Assembly: GCA_024228935.1 (NCBI GenBank)
Contig: JAAESX010000024.1
Location: 1-64,000 of the forward strand
Source: Pseudomonadota bacterium
Lineage (GTDB): Bacteria > Myxococcota_A > UBA796 > CAJQPC01
Reading direction: 5' to 3'
DNA: 64,000 nt
This document shows positions 35,614 to 45,012 of the stretch, piece by piece (position 1 is the stretch's first letter; every line of letters starts with the position of its first letter). The translations under genes and the position numbers were made by a program. The notes under the pieces are model-generated. The model was not told the origin of the DNA. It saw only the letters and a program-made list of their open reading frames with translations, and made no database searches.

Positions 35614-36720
35614 CTACTCCCAGGCTGTCCCGCTCCAGATCTGTTCGACGTCGTAGTTCTCGTCGTCCGCGGACGACAGCAGGCGCGTGTTCGGGTCTCC
35701 GTAGGTGATCTTGATGTCCCACTTGTCATCGCGGTCCAGGTCGATCTTGGCGCGGTTGGCCGTCGCCTCGCCGTCGTCCTGGTAGACGTTGAGCTTCCCC
35801 GTCCCTGCCCAGGACGCGTCCTTGACCTTCGAGGTCCCCAGGTCCCTCCCCTTCCAGCCGAACTCGGGTGGCCACCGGGTGTCCACGCCCGAGAGATCAG
35901 CCGGGGCGGTCCCCATGAACCAGATCCCACCGCGCCACGTCTGTTCGACGTCGTACTCCCCGTCGTCGCGCGTCGACCACGCGCGGGTGGCGGGGGGCCC
36001 GTACATCACCTCGATGTCCCACTTGTCGTCGCGGTCCAGGTCGATCTTCACCCGGTTGGCCGTCGGAAAGCTCGGGTCCTGGTAGACGTTGGCCTTCCCC
36101 GTTCCCTCCCACGCTGCGTCCTTGATCTTCACGGTCCCGAGGTCCATGCCCACCCACTTGAACTCCGGCGGGGCTGAACCATCGGCAGGGAGCTCAAGCA
36201 CGAGCGGTTCGGTGTCGATGACCCAGTCCTGACCGTCCCAGGTCTCCTCGATGTCGTAGGCCTCGTCGTCGTTCGTGGAGACCTTCCGCGTGATGGTGTC
36301 GCCGAGGGAGACCTTCATGTCCCACAGCTCGTCGCGGTCGAGGTCGATCTTGGCGCGGTTCGCGGTGAGCTCGCCGGCGTCCTGGTAGACGTTGATCTTG
36401 TACGGGGCTCCGCTCAGGACGTCCTTCTTCTTGTCGGTCCCGAGGTCGGTCCCGACGAAGCGGAACAGCGCATCGTCCATGGTCGGCTCGTCGGGTGGCG
36501 GCCCCTTCGTCTTGGCCCGGTCGATCACCGGCGGGGTGATGAGCGGCTCGGCGGACTCGAGGGTGGCCAGCTCAGCCAGCTCGGCCTCTTTCGCCGCCCG
36601 CTCTTCCTCGGGCGACGGCCTCTCGGGCCAGAGGAAGAAGCCAGCGATGCCCCCGACGACGCCCACCGTTCCCATGCCCACGACGAACGTCGACAGCTTC
36701 ATGTTGCCCGCGAGTCCCAT
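35614..36720 (-). CDS. Membrane-anchored protein with three ~95-aa repeats carrying DxDxDxxWD motifs
   Basis: TM MKLSTFVVGMGTVGVVGGIAGFFLW; repeats KINVYQDAGELTANRAKIDLDRDELWDMKV / KANVYQDPSFPTANRVKIDLDRDDKWDIEV / KLNVYQDDGEATANRAKIDLDRDDKWDIKI. Start overlaps radical SAM stop (TGATG). Confidence 0.8.
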   Translation of the reverse strand: MGLAGNMKLSTFVVGMGTVGVVGGIAGFFLWPERPSPEEERAAKEAELAELATLESAEPLITPPVIDRAKTKGPPPDEPTMDDALFRFVGTDLGTDKKKDVLSGAPYKINVYQDAGELTANRAKIDLDRDELWDMKVSLGDTITRKVSTNDDEAYDIEETWDGQDWVIDTEPLVLELPADGSAPPEFKWVGMDLGTVKIKDAAWEGTGKANVYQDPSFPTANRVKIDLDRDDKWDIEVMYGPPATRAWSTRDDGEYDVEQTWRGGIWFMGTAPADLSGVDTRWPPEFGWKGRDLGTSKVKDASWAGTGKLNVYQDDGEATANRAKIDLDRDDKWDIKITYGDPNTRLLSSADDENYDVEQIWSGTAWE

Positions 36721-37562
36721 CAGACCCTCCTCGAGGTGTCCACCATGCCGCGCGCTTGCGGCACCGTGCAGTTGCAGTAGCTGTACGCGCAGGGCGCCGC
36801 CTTCATCCCCAGTCGGAACGAGCCGTCGAGCACGTTTCCGAGGGCGTGCATGCCCACGGACTCACTCTTCCGCCGCCGAGCGGGGTAGCACCGGTAGGCG
36901 TCCCCGCGGTGGTCGACGATGAAGTAGCGGGCCCCTGCCCAGCAGTCGCGACCTGAGAAGTCGGGGTCGATCCAGCCGGTCCCGTTGTGGCCGCCCCAAG
37001 CCTGCAGCCGCGCCCGATCCTGGGCCGAGTACGCCACCACGTCCCGGTCCTGCTTCTCGGGCTGGACCTTGAGCTGGGGCCAGATGGCGCGCAGCTCGTC
37101 GACCCGATCCATGTTCTCGCGGGTCGCCACGAGCGTCGCGTTGACCGAGCCCGCGAACGCCGACTCGACCCGCCGCAACCGCGCGAAGAACTCGTCGGGC
37201 GCGGCGTACTCCAGGTGCAGCGAGGCGCTGAACACACCCGGCCGAGCGTTCACGATGGCCACGTACTCGTCGAGCACCTCGTTCGACGACGACAGGTTCG
37301 TCACCACGCTCACGCGCACGCCGCCTTCGACCAGCCCACGGACCGCATCCAGGAACCCGGGGTGTCGGAACGGCTCGCCACCGGAGAGCTTGACCTCCCA
37401 GTCGCCCGGGAGCGCCGTGAAGGCCTCGACGAACCGCGGAAGGTCACGGGCCCAGGTCTTCCGGTCGTCCACGAACCTCTGCGTGCAGTAGTTGCACCGG
37501 TAGTTGCACGTGGTGTTCATGTTCCACGAGACAACGCCCTCGAGCGGGTAGCGCGGACTCAA
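36720..37562 (-). CDS. Radical SAM protein 1 with C-terminal Cys cluster (SPASM-like)
   Basis: CNYRCNYC; KLSGGEPFRHP; C-term CWAGARYFIVDHRGDAYRCYP...CAYSYCNC. Probable TTG start at 37562 overlapping the upstream stop. Confidence 0.85.
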   Translation of the reverse strand: MSPRYPLEGVVSWNMNTTCNYRCNYCTQRFVDDRKTWARDLPRFVEAFTALPGDWEVKLSGGEPFRHPGFLDAVRGLVEGGVRVSVVTNLSSSNEVLDEYVAIVNARPGVFSASLHLEYAAPDEFFARLRRVESAFAGSVNATLVATRENMDRVDELRAIWPQLKVQPEKQDRDVVAYSAQDRARLQAWGGHNGTGWIDPDFSGRDCWAGARYFIVDHRGDAYRCYPARRRKSESVGMHALGNVLDGSFRLGMKAAPCAYSYCNCTVPQARGMVDTSRRV

Positions 37563-38386
37563 GGAACCGGTCCTCGAACCATGCCGCGGTTCACGGGCAC
37601 TGTGCACGGACAGATGTCGTACGGGCAGGGCACAGGCCCCGTGTTCAGCCGCAGCGAGCCGTCGAGCAGGTTCCCCAGGTGCCCCTCACGCGTGCGCTTG
37701 GCGGTGCGACAGGACCAGGCGGTGCCGTCCTTGTCGACCGTGAAGTACAGGTGCCCGGCGTGGCATGGCCGACCCTGGAAGCTGGGGCTGCGGTTGGCCG
37801 GCCGCTCTCCGACGAGGCCCTCGATGTCTCCCTCGTACTCGACGGGTCGACCCTTCACCTTGAGCCACTGGGCGAACCAGCGAAGGCCTCGGTCCTCGAG
37901 CTCGTCCCGACAGGCGCGGACCTCGTCCAGGCGACCCGGGAGCACGACCTGGTTCACGACGAAGTCCACGTCCCCGTCGAGCTGATCGACGAACCACGAC
38001 GCCTTCTGGGCGAAGTCCTCCAAGCGAGTGAACTCTAGGTGCAGCGACGCGCTGAACACCCGGAGTCGCCCGCGCGTCAGGTGAGCGAACCGCATCAGGT
38101 CCGCGTGCGAGGCCGAGAAGTTCGTGAGGATGGAGATGTCGTGCACCGTCCGGTCCATCAGGCCGGGGACGACGACCTCCATGAAGAGCGGGTGGGCGAA
38201 GGCCTCGCCGCCGCTGCACTTGATCTCCCACTTGCCCGGCAGGCCCGAGAACACAGTCAGCGCCTGGTCGAGCTGCTCGCGCACGGGGCGGCCTCGCCGG
38301 TAGCGCGGCGACTGGATGCAGTAGGTGCAGTCGTAGTTGCAGGCCCCGGCAACCTGCCACTCGACGGTCGGGCGAGGTTCACCCAA
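37559..38386 (-). CDS. Radical SAM protein 2 with C-terminal Cys cluster (paralogue of protein 1)
   Basis: CNYDCTYC; KCSGGEAFAHP; CHAGHLYFTVDKDGTAWSC...CPYDICPC. Probable TTG start at 38386. Confidence 0.85.
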   Translation of the reverse strand: MGEPRPTVEWQVAGACNYDCTYCIQSPRYRRGRPVREQLDQALTVFSGLPGKWEIKCSGGEAFAHPLFMEVVVPGLMDRTVHDISILTNFSASHADLMRFAHLTRGRLRVFSASLHLEFTRLEDFAQKASWFVDQLDGDVDFVVNQVVLPGRLDEVRACRDELEDRGLRWFAQWLKVKGRPVEYEGDIEGLVGERPANRSPSFQGRPCHAGHLYFTVDKDGTAWSCRTAKRTREGHLGNLLDGSLRLNTGPVPCPYDICPCTVPVNRGMVRGPVP

Positions 38387-39500
38387 GGCGCGCGGCCCAC
38401 TTGGTGTTCTGCTCGAACTTGCCGCAGCGGTCGCAGCCCTTGAAGTACTTCCCGGCGGCGAGCCGCTCACGAAGCTGCTGCCAGCGCTCGCCCCACCACA
38501 GCTCGCCGAACGAGGCGTCGTCGAGCGAGCCCACCTGGACGTTCGTGTTGCAGCAGTACAGGACCTCGCGATCCACCGTGATGCGCGTATAGACGAAGCC
38601 CATCCAGCAGCTGATGTCCTCGATCGGCGTCGTCGCTTCCTGGCTCCGACGCGCTGACGCGACCTGGGCGGCGAAGAGGTCGAGGTTCGTGTGGACCTCG
38701 AGCTTCTCGGCCAGCTCTCGCGCCTGGGGGATGCCTTCCTCGTCCAGCCAGGCGAGCTGCGCGGGCGTGACCCGGCACTCCTCGGTCCCCTCGGCCAGCG
38801 CCGCGAGCTTGAAGTTCACGCGCTCGGCCCGGAACAGCCGGCCGAAGCGGACCATCTCGACGACCTCGTCGGCGGTCTCCCGGCTGATGACCTGGACGTG
38901 GCGGGTGTTGACCCCGGCCCGGCCCAGCCGCCGCAGGTACCGGCACATCCGGATGAAGTGCTGCTCGTTCCAGCCCGGGTGGAACGCGGTGTGCGTGTCC
39001 GGCGTGGCGCCCTGGACCCCGACCAGCAGGTTGTCCACACCGACGTCGATGAGCCGGTCGATGTCCGCGGCGACGAGGTTCGACAGCACGGTCAGGTGCC
39101 AGCCTCGCGCCTTGACCTCGCCCAGCATCTCGTAGACGTGCGGGTGCGTCAGCGGGTCGCCCATGCCGCTCACGACGACCGCGTTGACGGACTCCATCGC
39201 GTCGAGCTGCGTCAGGATCGAGCGGAAGCCCTTGAGCGTCATCCGCCGCCGCTTCCAGTCGTTCGAGCGAGGGGTCGTCAGCAGCGGAGAGTGGTCCCAG
39301 CACGTCACGCACGCCGCGTTGCAGCCGTTGGTGATGTCGATGTGGACCTGGAGAGGCCCGGTAGCGGGGGTGCCTCGGCGCATTCCGGCGAGGACGACGT
39401 CTCGAGTCACGGGATTTGAACGGGTGTCAGTTTTTGAACGGGTATCAAAACTTGAACGGGTGTCAGTTTTCGAGGGGGTGTCAAGACTCGAGCCCGTCAC
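38379..39500 (-). CDS. Radical SAM/SPASM protein 3 with repetitive N-terminal extension
   Basis: CNAACVTCW; VVSGMGDPLTHP; CWMGFVYTRITVDREVLYCCNTNVQVGSL...CDRC. GTG start at 39500 overlaps the GT stop (GTGA). Confidence 0.85.
   Translation of the reverse strand: MTGSSLDTPSKTDTRSSFDTRSKTDTRSNPVTRDVVLAGMRRGTPATGPLQVHIDITNGCNAACVTCWDHSPLLTTPRSNDWKRRRMTLKGFRSILTQLDAMESVNAVVVSGMGDPLTHPHVYEMLGEVKARGWHLTVLSNLVAADIDRLIDVGVDNLLVGVQGATPDTHTAFHPGWNEQHFIRMCRYLRRLGRAGVNTRHVQVISRETADEVVEMVRFGRLFRAERVNFKLAALAEGTEECRVTPAQLAWLDEEGIPQARELAEKLEVHTNLDLFAAQVASARRSQEATTPIEDISCWMGFVYTRITVDREVLYCCNTNVQVGSLDDASFGELWWGERWQQLRERLAAGKYFKGCDRCGKFEQNTKWAARLG
39410..39500 (-). repeat. 18-bp tandem repeat encoding SKTDTR/SSFDTR hexapeptides
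   Basis: SSLDTP-SKTDTR-SSFDTR-SKTDTR-SNPVTR in frame with radical SAM 3. Confidence 0.8.
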
Positions 39501-40963
39501 GAAAGCTGGCTCAACACCGCAGCGACCGGCTTGCGCCCTCGCCCCTCGAGTCGCGTGAAGTCCCGCAGGGCGTCGAACAGATCCTCTTGCGAGGCCAGCC
39601 ACGCGGCCATGTCCCGCGCGAACTCGGCGATGGCGTAGCTACGCTGGGTGGGCACCGCGCGGAGCAGGCTCACCGCCCCCATCCAGTCGTCGAAGCGCGC
39701 CCAGACGGGGAACAGCACCTCGGCCGCCGACAACAGCTGGTCGCCATGGGCCGCCGGGAACTTCCGATCCAGGGCGTTCAGCAGCGACGGCCCCTCGTCG
39801 ACGACACCGTGGGCATCACAGAGCGCCAGGAACCGCTCGGCCCCGTCGACTCCGCCACAAAGCGCCAGCAGCTCGGGCCCCACACGGTCGAGCACACGCA
39901 CGTACCGGTCGTCGAGCAGGGCATCGACCTCGGCCAGCTCGGACGCCGGGATCAGTCCCTCGAGAGCCGCCAGTGCCGCCTTCTTCGCCCCGTTGAGCGG
40001 AACCAGCTCCCGCGCCGCCTGGGACGAGCCCGGGTCCTCGAGCATCGAGACCACCTCGTCCAGCGTCCGAGCGACGCGCCCCGCTCCAGCCGCCCCGGCC
40101 GTCTGCACGCGCAGGTGCTGGTCATCTGCGATGCGCGCCTGCGGCAGGAAGACCGTGGGGACGCCGTGGTGCATCAGCTCGTGGAAGCTGTTGTAGCCGC
40201 CGGCACTGACCGCGGCGTCGAGCCCGGCGAACAGCTCGGTCGGCACGTACCGGTCCATCCAGACCACGCCGGCTCCGCGGATCTCGGGCCCCGTGTAGAG
40301 CGGCCCAGCGCCCACGATGACGTCCCAGTCCTTCCGCAGGCGAGCCACGAGCTCCGGCAGCACCTGGCCCGCTGCGGGGTCCCCTCCACCGCCCAGCGAG
40401 ACGTAGACGCAGCGACGCGTCACGCCGAGCCTCGTTCGGGCCTCCTCGCGCGAGAACACCTCGCCGCGCCCCCGCAACAGGATCGGCCCGACGTCCGTCT
40501 CGTCGGGCACGATGACGCGTCCGTACAGCGGCAGGAGCGCCTGGTAGCCGGCCTGGTGCTCGAACTCGGGCTTCACGGCGCGCGCCACCAGGACACGCCG
40601 ACGCGCCAGCTCGAGCACCGCCGTCATCTCGCCGAAGCTCCCACCCGGGAACGTGTCGACCAGCAAGAGATCGGGACCTAGACCGGCGACCGCGTTGAGC
40701 ACCCACGAGCGGGCCACGCGCAGGTAGCGAGCGGGCTCCATCTGGGCGTCGCGGAACATCGCCTTGGACGGGATCTTCAGCGACGGGAAGCCCTCGCGAC
40801 GGGCCAGCGTGTCGGCCTCGGAGCTGGTCAGCACCCAACACTCGACCTTGCGATCCAGGGCCTGTCCGATGCGTCGGACCCAGCGCAGGATGGCGAGCTG
40901 ACGGGTCAGGTGCCCCATGCCACGGCCGTTGATGGCGTAGCTGACGACGACCAGCCGGCTCAC
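39497..40963 (-). CDS. MurG/GT28-like glycosyltransferase with ~150-aa C-terminal extension
   Basis: VVVSYAINGRGMGHLTRQLAILRW; VYVSLGGGGDPAAGQVLPELVARL; AVSAGGYNSFHELMHHGVPTVFLP. Confidence 0.82.
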   Translation of the reverse strand: MSRLVVVSYAINGRGMGHLTRQLAILRWVRRIGQALDRKVECWVLTSSEADTLARREGFPSLKIPSKAMFRDAQMEPARYLRVARSWVLNAVAGLGPDLLLVDTFPGGSFGEMTAVLELARRRVLVARAVKPEFEHQAGYQALLPLYGRVIVPDETDVGPILLRGRGEVFSREEARTRLGVTRRCVYVSLGGGGDPAAGQVLPELVARLRKDWDVIVGAGPLYTGPEIRGAGVVWMDRYVPTELFAGLDAAVSAGGYNSFHELMHHGVPTVFLPQARIADDQHLRVQTAGAAGAGRVARTLDEVVSMLEDPGSSQAARELVPLNGAKKAALAALEGLIPASELAEVDALLDDRYVRVLDRVGPELLALCGGVDGAERFLALCDAHGVVDEGPSLLNALDRKFPAAHGDQLLSAAEVLFPVWARFDDWMGAVSLLRAVPTQRSYAIAEFARDMAAWLASQEDLFDALRDFTRLEGRGRKPVAAVLSQLS

Positions 40964-42255
40964 GAGATGTAGCCCACATCTTCGGCGTCGTTCTGGAGCG
41001 CGACGGCCTTGGCGACGGCGCGCTGTTCGGCCTCGTCGACGTCCAGCTGCGGCGTCCGCTCGGGGTTCGCGTCGTACCAGCGGCGCAGGTCCCGGCAGTG
41101 CCGCGGCGGCCGCTTCCGTGTGAACTCGAACCACCACAGCTCGGGCTCGTTCGAGAGCGCGAACCGGTCGTAGTGGTCGTACCGGACAAGCCGATCGACG
41201 AGCACACGGTCCTTCTTCAGGGCCTCGCGCATCTTCTTGGACTTCGCCCCGAACTTCCGGTCCATATCGGACTGCGAGAAGTCCTGGTACCGGTACTTGC
41301 TGCGGTCGTACTTCGTGCGCTTGCGCTGGTACTTCGCCCCGCGCGCAGCCAGGTCCTGCTCCTGTGCGACCAGCCCCGAGATCATGTCGTCGAGCGCCTC
41401 GCCCTTGGCCGAGAGCCCCGCCGCTCGACGCATCGCGACCAGGAGCGACCGGTCCGGTTCCTCGCCGAGCCACTGCTCCAGGAGCCCCATGTCCGCGTGG
41501 GCCAGGTGAGCTGCCAGCGCCTGCCGCGAGGCGTCGAGCACCTCGCCGGGGAGGAGCGGCTGCCTCTGCACCGCCAGGTCGTGCTGACGAACCAGCTCGT
41601 GCACCGCGTCGATCTCGTCCTGGACCTCCTTGACCTGGGCGCACCACTTCAGGCGCTCGGACGCGGCCTTCTTGAACGCCGGCAGCACGTCGTCGCCGAA
41701 GTCGGCCAGCCCGAGCTCCTCGCAGATCCGGTCCCCGGCAGCCCACAGCTTCCAGTACTGGGCGCTGAAGAAGCCGACGTCGAACTCGGGCGTGTCGTAC
41801 CGGGCGTCGAGCAGCTGGAAGAAGCTCTCCTGCGACTCGAAGCGGGTGCACTCGGTCTCCCACGGCTCGAGCAGCGAGGTCCGCTCGGCCAGCTCGCGGG
41901 TGAGCTCGCCGTGGGGCCCGACCAGGAACTGGCGGCGTCGATACCGCTCGTCGGACTGGATGCGGGCCGCAGCCTTCTTCAGCGACGCCAGCTGCTGGGC
42001 CAACGCCGCGAAGGGATCGCGGCGCGAGAACCCTCGAAATCCCGTGAGCTTTTCGGCCCGATGGACGAACGCCGGCTCCAGCACGGGGACGTAGGCCACA
42101 GCGAGAGCGCCCCACGCTCGCCCCTGCTCTTCGACGACGGCCTCGCGCTCGGATCGGACGTGCTCGAGGAGGGCCTGGGTCTGCGCGACGAGCCCCTGCG
42201 CCTCGACGGCGTGGCGGGCGTAGTGATCGACGAGTTGTTGGCTGCTGACGGACAT
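40960..42255 (-). CDS. Coiled-coil/helical protein of unknown function
   Basis: 431 aa, charged helical segments. Stop overlaps the GT start (GTGA). Confidence 0.6.
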   Translation of the reverse strand: MSVSSQQLVDHYARHAVEAQGLVAQTQALLEHVRSEREAVVEEQGRAWGALAVAYVPVLEPAFVHRAEKLTGFRGFSRRDPFAALAQQLASLKKAAARIQSDERYRRRQFLVGPHGELTRELAERTSLLEPWETECTRFESQESFFQLLDARYDTPEFDVGFFSAQYWKLWAAGDRICEELGLADFGDDVLPAFKKAASERLKWCAQVKEVQDEIDAVHELVRQHDLAVQRQPLLPGEVLDASRQALAAHLAHADMGLLEQWLGEEPDRSLLVAMRRAAGLSAKGEALDDMISGLVAQEQDLAARGAKYQRKRTKYDRSKYRYQDFSQSDMDRKFGAKSKKMREALKKDRVLVDRLVRYDHYDRFALSNEPELWWFEFTRKRPPRHCRDLRRWYDANPERTPQLDVDEAEQRAVAKAVALQNDAEDVGYIS

Positions 42256-42322
42256 CCTCGGAGTCTATCGCTCGCCGACATCGCCCCCCTCAGACCGGCC
42301 CCGGAGGCGTTACGGATCGGAC

Positions 42323-44119
42323 ATGAGCTACCAGGCCATCGCGCGCAAGTGGCGCCCCAACACGTTCGAGGAGATCAGCGGGCAGGGGCACGTCACGAAG
42401 ACGCTCCAGAACGCCCTGCGCCTCAACCGGATCCATCACGCGTTCCTGTTCACGGGCGCGCGCGGCGTGGGCAAGACGACCGCAGCCCGAACGTTCACGC
42501 GATGCCTGAACTGTGTCGAGGGCCCGACCCCCACGCCCTGCGGTGTCTGCGCGAGCTGCATCGAGGTGGTCCGCGGCGGCAGCGCCGATGTCGTCGAGAT
42601 CGACGGCGCCAGCAACAACAGCGTCGAGGACGTCCGCGGCCTTCGCGACGCCGTCCGGTACATGCCCGCCCGGGACCGGTACCGCATCTACATCATCGAC
42701 GAGGTCCACATGCTCTCGACCGGCGCGTTCAACGCGCTGCTCAAGACGCTCGAGGAGCCTCCCGCCCACGTCATCTTCCTGTTCGCCACGACCGAGCCGC
42801 AGAAGATCCCGGACACCATCCTGTCGCGGGTCCAGCGGTTCGACTTCAAGCGCATCCCCGTGCCCGTCGTGGTCGCTCGCCTGCGGAAGATCTGCGACGC
42901 CGACGGCGTGAACATCGACGACGAGGGGCTGAAGCTCATCGCCCGCGCCGGCGAAGGCTCGATGCGGGACAGCCAGTCGCTGCTCGACCAGTGCATCGCC
43001 TTCGGACGCCAGGGCGAGGACGACACCATCACGGCGAAGACCGTGGCCGAGATCCTGGGCCTGGTCGACCGGACCCTGTTGTTCAGCTTCCTCGAGGGCC
43101 TGGTCCGGAACGAGCCCGACAAGTGCCTGGACGCCGTCGCCCAGGTCTACGACTACGGCTACGAGATGAGCCAGCTCACGACCGAGCTGCTCGAGCTCCT
43201 GCGCAACGCGGCGCTGATGGTGCTGTCGCCGACGAGCCGGAAGCACATCGACGCGCCGGCCGACGAGCTGAAGCGCCTCGAGGCCGTGACGAAGGGCGTG
43301 ACCGCCGAGACCTTCTCGCGCTGGTTCAACGTCATCCTCCAGGTGCACGACGAGGTCAGCCGCAGCAACCGCCCCCGGCTGGTGCTCGAGATGGCCATCG
43401 CCCGCCTGGCCGCGATCCGGCCGCTGACGCCCGTCGACGGGCTGATCCAGCGACTGGCCGAGATGGAGGCCCGCCTGACCAAGGGGGGCGCTCCCCCGCC
43501 GAGGAAGTCCCTGGGAGCCGCCGCCGCTCCCCGGTTCGAGGAGCCCGCCGTCGTGCCGGAGCCTCCCGCGCCTCCTGCGCCGCCGGAGCCTCCCCGCGTC
43601 GAGCCTCCTCGGCCCCGGCTCGTCGAGCCCCCCAGGAACGAACGGCCTCCCGAGCCGACCCGGAACGAACGGCCTCCCGAGCCGACCCGGAACGAGCCTC
43701 CTCGGAGCGAGCCGCGGCCTCGGGCCATCGGCACCTTCGACGACCTGCTGGCCCAGCTCCCCCGGGACGCCCAGTACCGGCCGGTCATCGAGAACGCCGC
43801 GTTCCTGGGCCTGCGCGACGGCGTGCTCCACCTGGCCTCGCCCGGCCACTCGCACCTCGAGAAGGGCCGCCGGCTGGAGAAGAACCGCGAGGTCCTGCGG
43901 GCCGTGAGCGAGGTCTTCGGCGTCCGCGCGCTGCGCTTCGAGCTTCGTCAGGAGAGCGAGGGCGCCCGCACGAAGCGCGAGCTGCGCGACATCGCCCGGG
44001 CCGAGCACGCCGAGGCCCTGAAGCAGGACATCCTGGCGTCGGCCGGCTACCGCGAGGCCCGAGACATCCTCGGCGCGCAGCTGGTCGAGGTCATCCCCCC
44101 TCCCGAGGACGACGAATGA
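42323..44119 (+). CDS. dnaX: DNA polymerase III subunit gamma/tau
   Basis: MSYQAIARKWRPNTFEEISGQGHVTKTLQNAL; GARGVGKTTAAR; zinc-binding CLNC...CGVCASC; IDEVHMLS; LLKTLEEPP. Confidence 0.97.
   Translation: MSYQAIARKWRPNTFEEISGQGHVTKTLQNALRLNRIHHAFLFTGARGVGKTTAARTFTRCLNCVEGPTPTPCGVCASCIEVVRGGSADVVEIDGASNNSVEDVRGLRDAVRYMPARDRYRIYIIDEVHMLSTGAFNALLKTLEEPPAHVIFLFATTEPQKIPDTILSRVQRFDFKRIPVPVVVARLRKICDADGVNIDDEGLKLIARAGEGSMRDSQSLLDQCIAFGRQGEDDTITAKTVAEILGLVDRTLLFSFLEGLVRNEPDKCLDAVAQVYDYGYEMSQLTTELLELLRNAALMVLSPTSRKHIDAPADELKRLEAVTKGVTAETFSRWFNVILQVHDEVSRSNRPRLVLEMAIARLAAIRPLTPVDGLIQRLAEMEARLTKGGAPPPRKSLGAAAAPRFEEPAVVPEPPAPPAPPEPPRVEPPRPRLVEPPRNERPPEPTRNERPPEPTRNEPPRSEPRPRAIGTFDDLLAQLPRDAQYRPVIENAAFLGLRDGVLHLASPGHSHLEKGRRLEKNREVLRAVSEVFGVRALRFELRQESEGARTKRELRDIARAEHAEALKQDILASAGYREARDILGAQLVEVIPPPEDDE
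43636..43692 (+). repeat. 27-bp tandem repeat in dnaX encoding (RNERPPEPT)n
   Basis: RNERPPEPTRNERPPEPTRNEPP in the tau-like linker. Confidence 0.8.
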
Positions 44120-44427
44120 GCTTCGACATGAACCAGCTGGGGGCACTCGCTGCCCAGATGCAGCAGCGCATGGCCCAGGCCAAGGAAGAGGCCACCAACA
44201 CCGAGGTCACCGGCCAGGCCGGCGGCGGCCTGGTCAAGGTCGTGGCCATGGGCGACCAGTCCATCCGCTCGATCACCATCACCCCCGATGCGTACGGCGA
44301 CCGCGAGCTGCTCGAGGACCTGGTCACCGCCGCCGTCAACGACGCGCTGCGGAACAGCCAGGCGATGCTCGCGCAGAAGATGCAGTCGGTCACGGGCGGC
44401 CTGCCCATGCCTCCGGGGATGTTCTAG
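44116..44427 (+). CDS. ybaB: YbaB/EbfC nucleoid-associated protein
   Basis: MNQLGALAAQMQQRMAQAKEEATNTEVTGQAGGGLVKVVAMGDQSIRSITI; between dnaX and recR; ATGA overlap. Confidence 0.93.
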   Translation: MSFDMNQLGALAAQMQQRMAQAKEEATNTEVTGQAGGGLVKVVAMGDQSIRSITITPDAYGDRELLEDLVTAAVNDALRNSQAMLAQKMQSVTGGLPMPPGMF

Positions 44428-44430
44428 ACC

Positions 44431-45012
44431 GTGGATCCGATCCGTCGCTGCGTGCAGCAGCTCGCCCGACTGCCCGGCATCGGCGAGAAGACGGCCTGGC
44501 GCCTCACCTGGTGGCTGCTACGGGCCGACGACGAGCTCGTCACCGAGCTGTCCGAGGCGATCGGCGGGCTCAAGGAAGGCGTGGTCGAGTGCGGCACCTG
44601 CTGCACGATCGCCAGCTCCTCGCCCTGCTCGACCTGTTCGGACACCCGCCGCGACCCCGCGCTCATCTGCGTGGTCGAGCGGCCCCAGGACGTCGTGGCC
44701 ATCGAGGGCAGCGGGGACTTCCGCGGCTTCTTCCACGTGCTACACGGCTCGCTCAGCCCGCTCGACGGCATCGGCCCGGACCAGCTCCGCATCCGGCCCC
44801 TGCTCGCCCGACTCGACGGCGTGCAGGAGGTCATCCTCGCGACCGACCCCGACGTCGAAGGCGACGCCACCGCGCTCTACCTCGCGCGCGTCTTGAAGCC
44901 CCTCGGACTGAAGGTCTCGCGCCTGGCGTACGGCATCAGTGTGGGCACCGAGATCGAGTACGCGGACCGTGTCTCCTTGATGCGCGCGCTCGAGAACCGC
45001 CGCCCCCTGTGA
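44431..45012 (+). CDS. recR: Recombination protein RecR
   Basis: LARLPGIGEKTAWRLTWWLL; C4 zinc finger CGTCC...CSTC; TOPRIM ICVVERPQDVVAIE...ATDPDVEGDATALYLA. Confidence 0.96.
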   Translation: MDPIRRCVQQLARLPGIGEKTAWRLTWWLLRADDELVTELSEAIGGLKEGVVECGTCCTIASSSPCSTCSDTRRDPALICVVERPQDVVAIEGSGDFRGFFHVLHGSLSPLDGIGPDQLRIRPLLARLDGVQEVILATDPDVEGDATALYLARVLKPLGLKVSRLAYGISVGTEIEYADRVSLMRALENRRPL

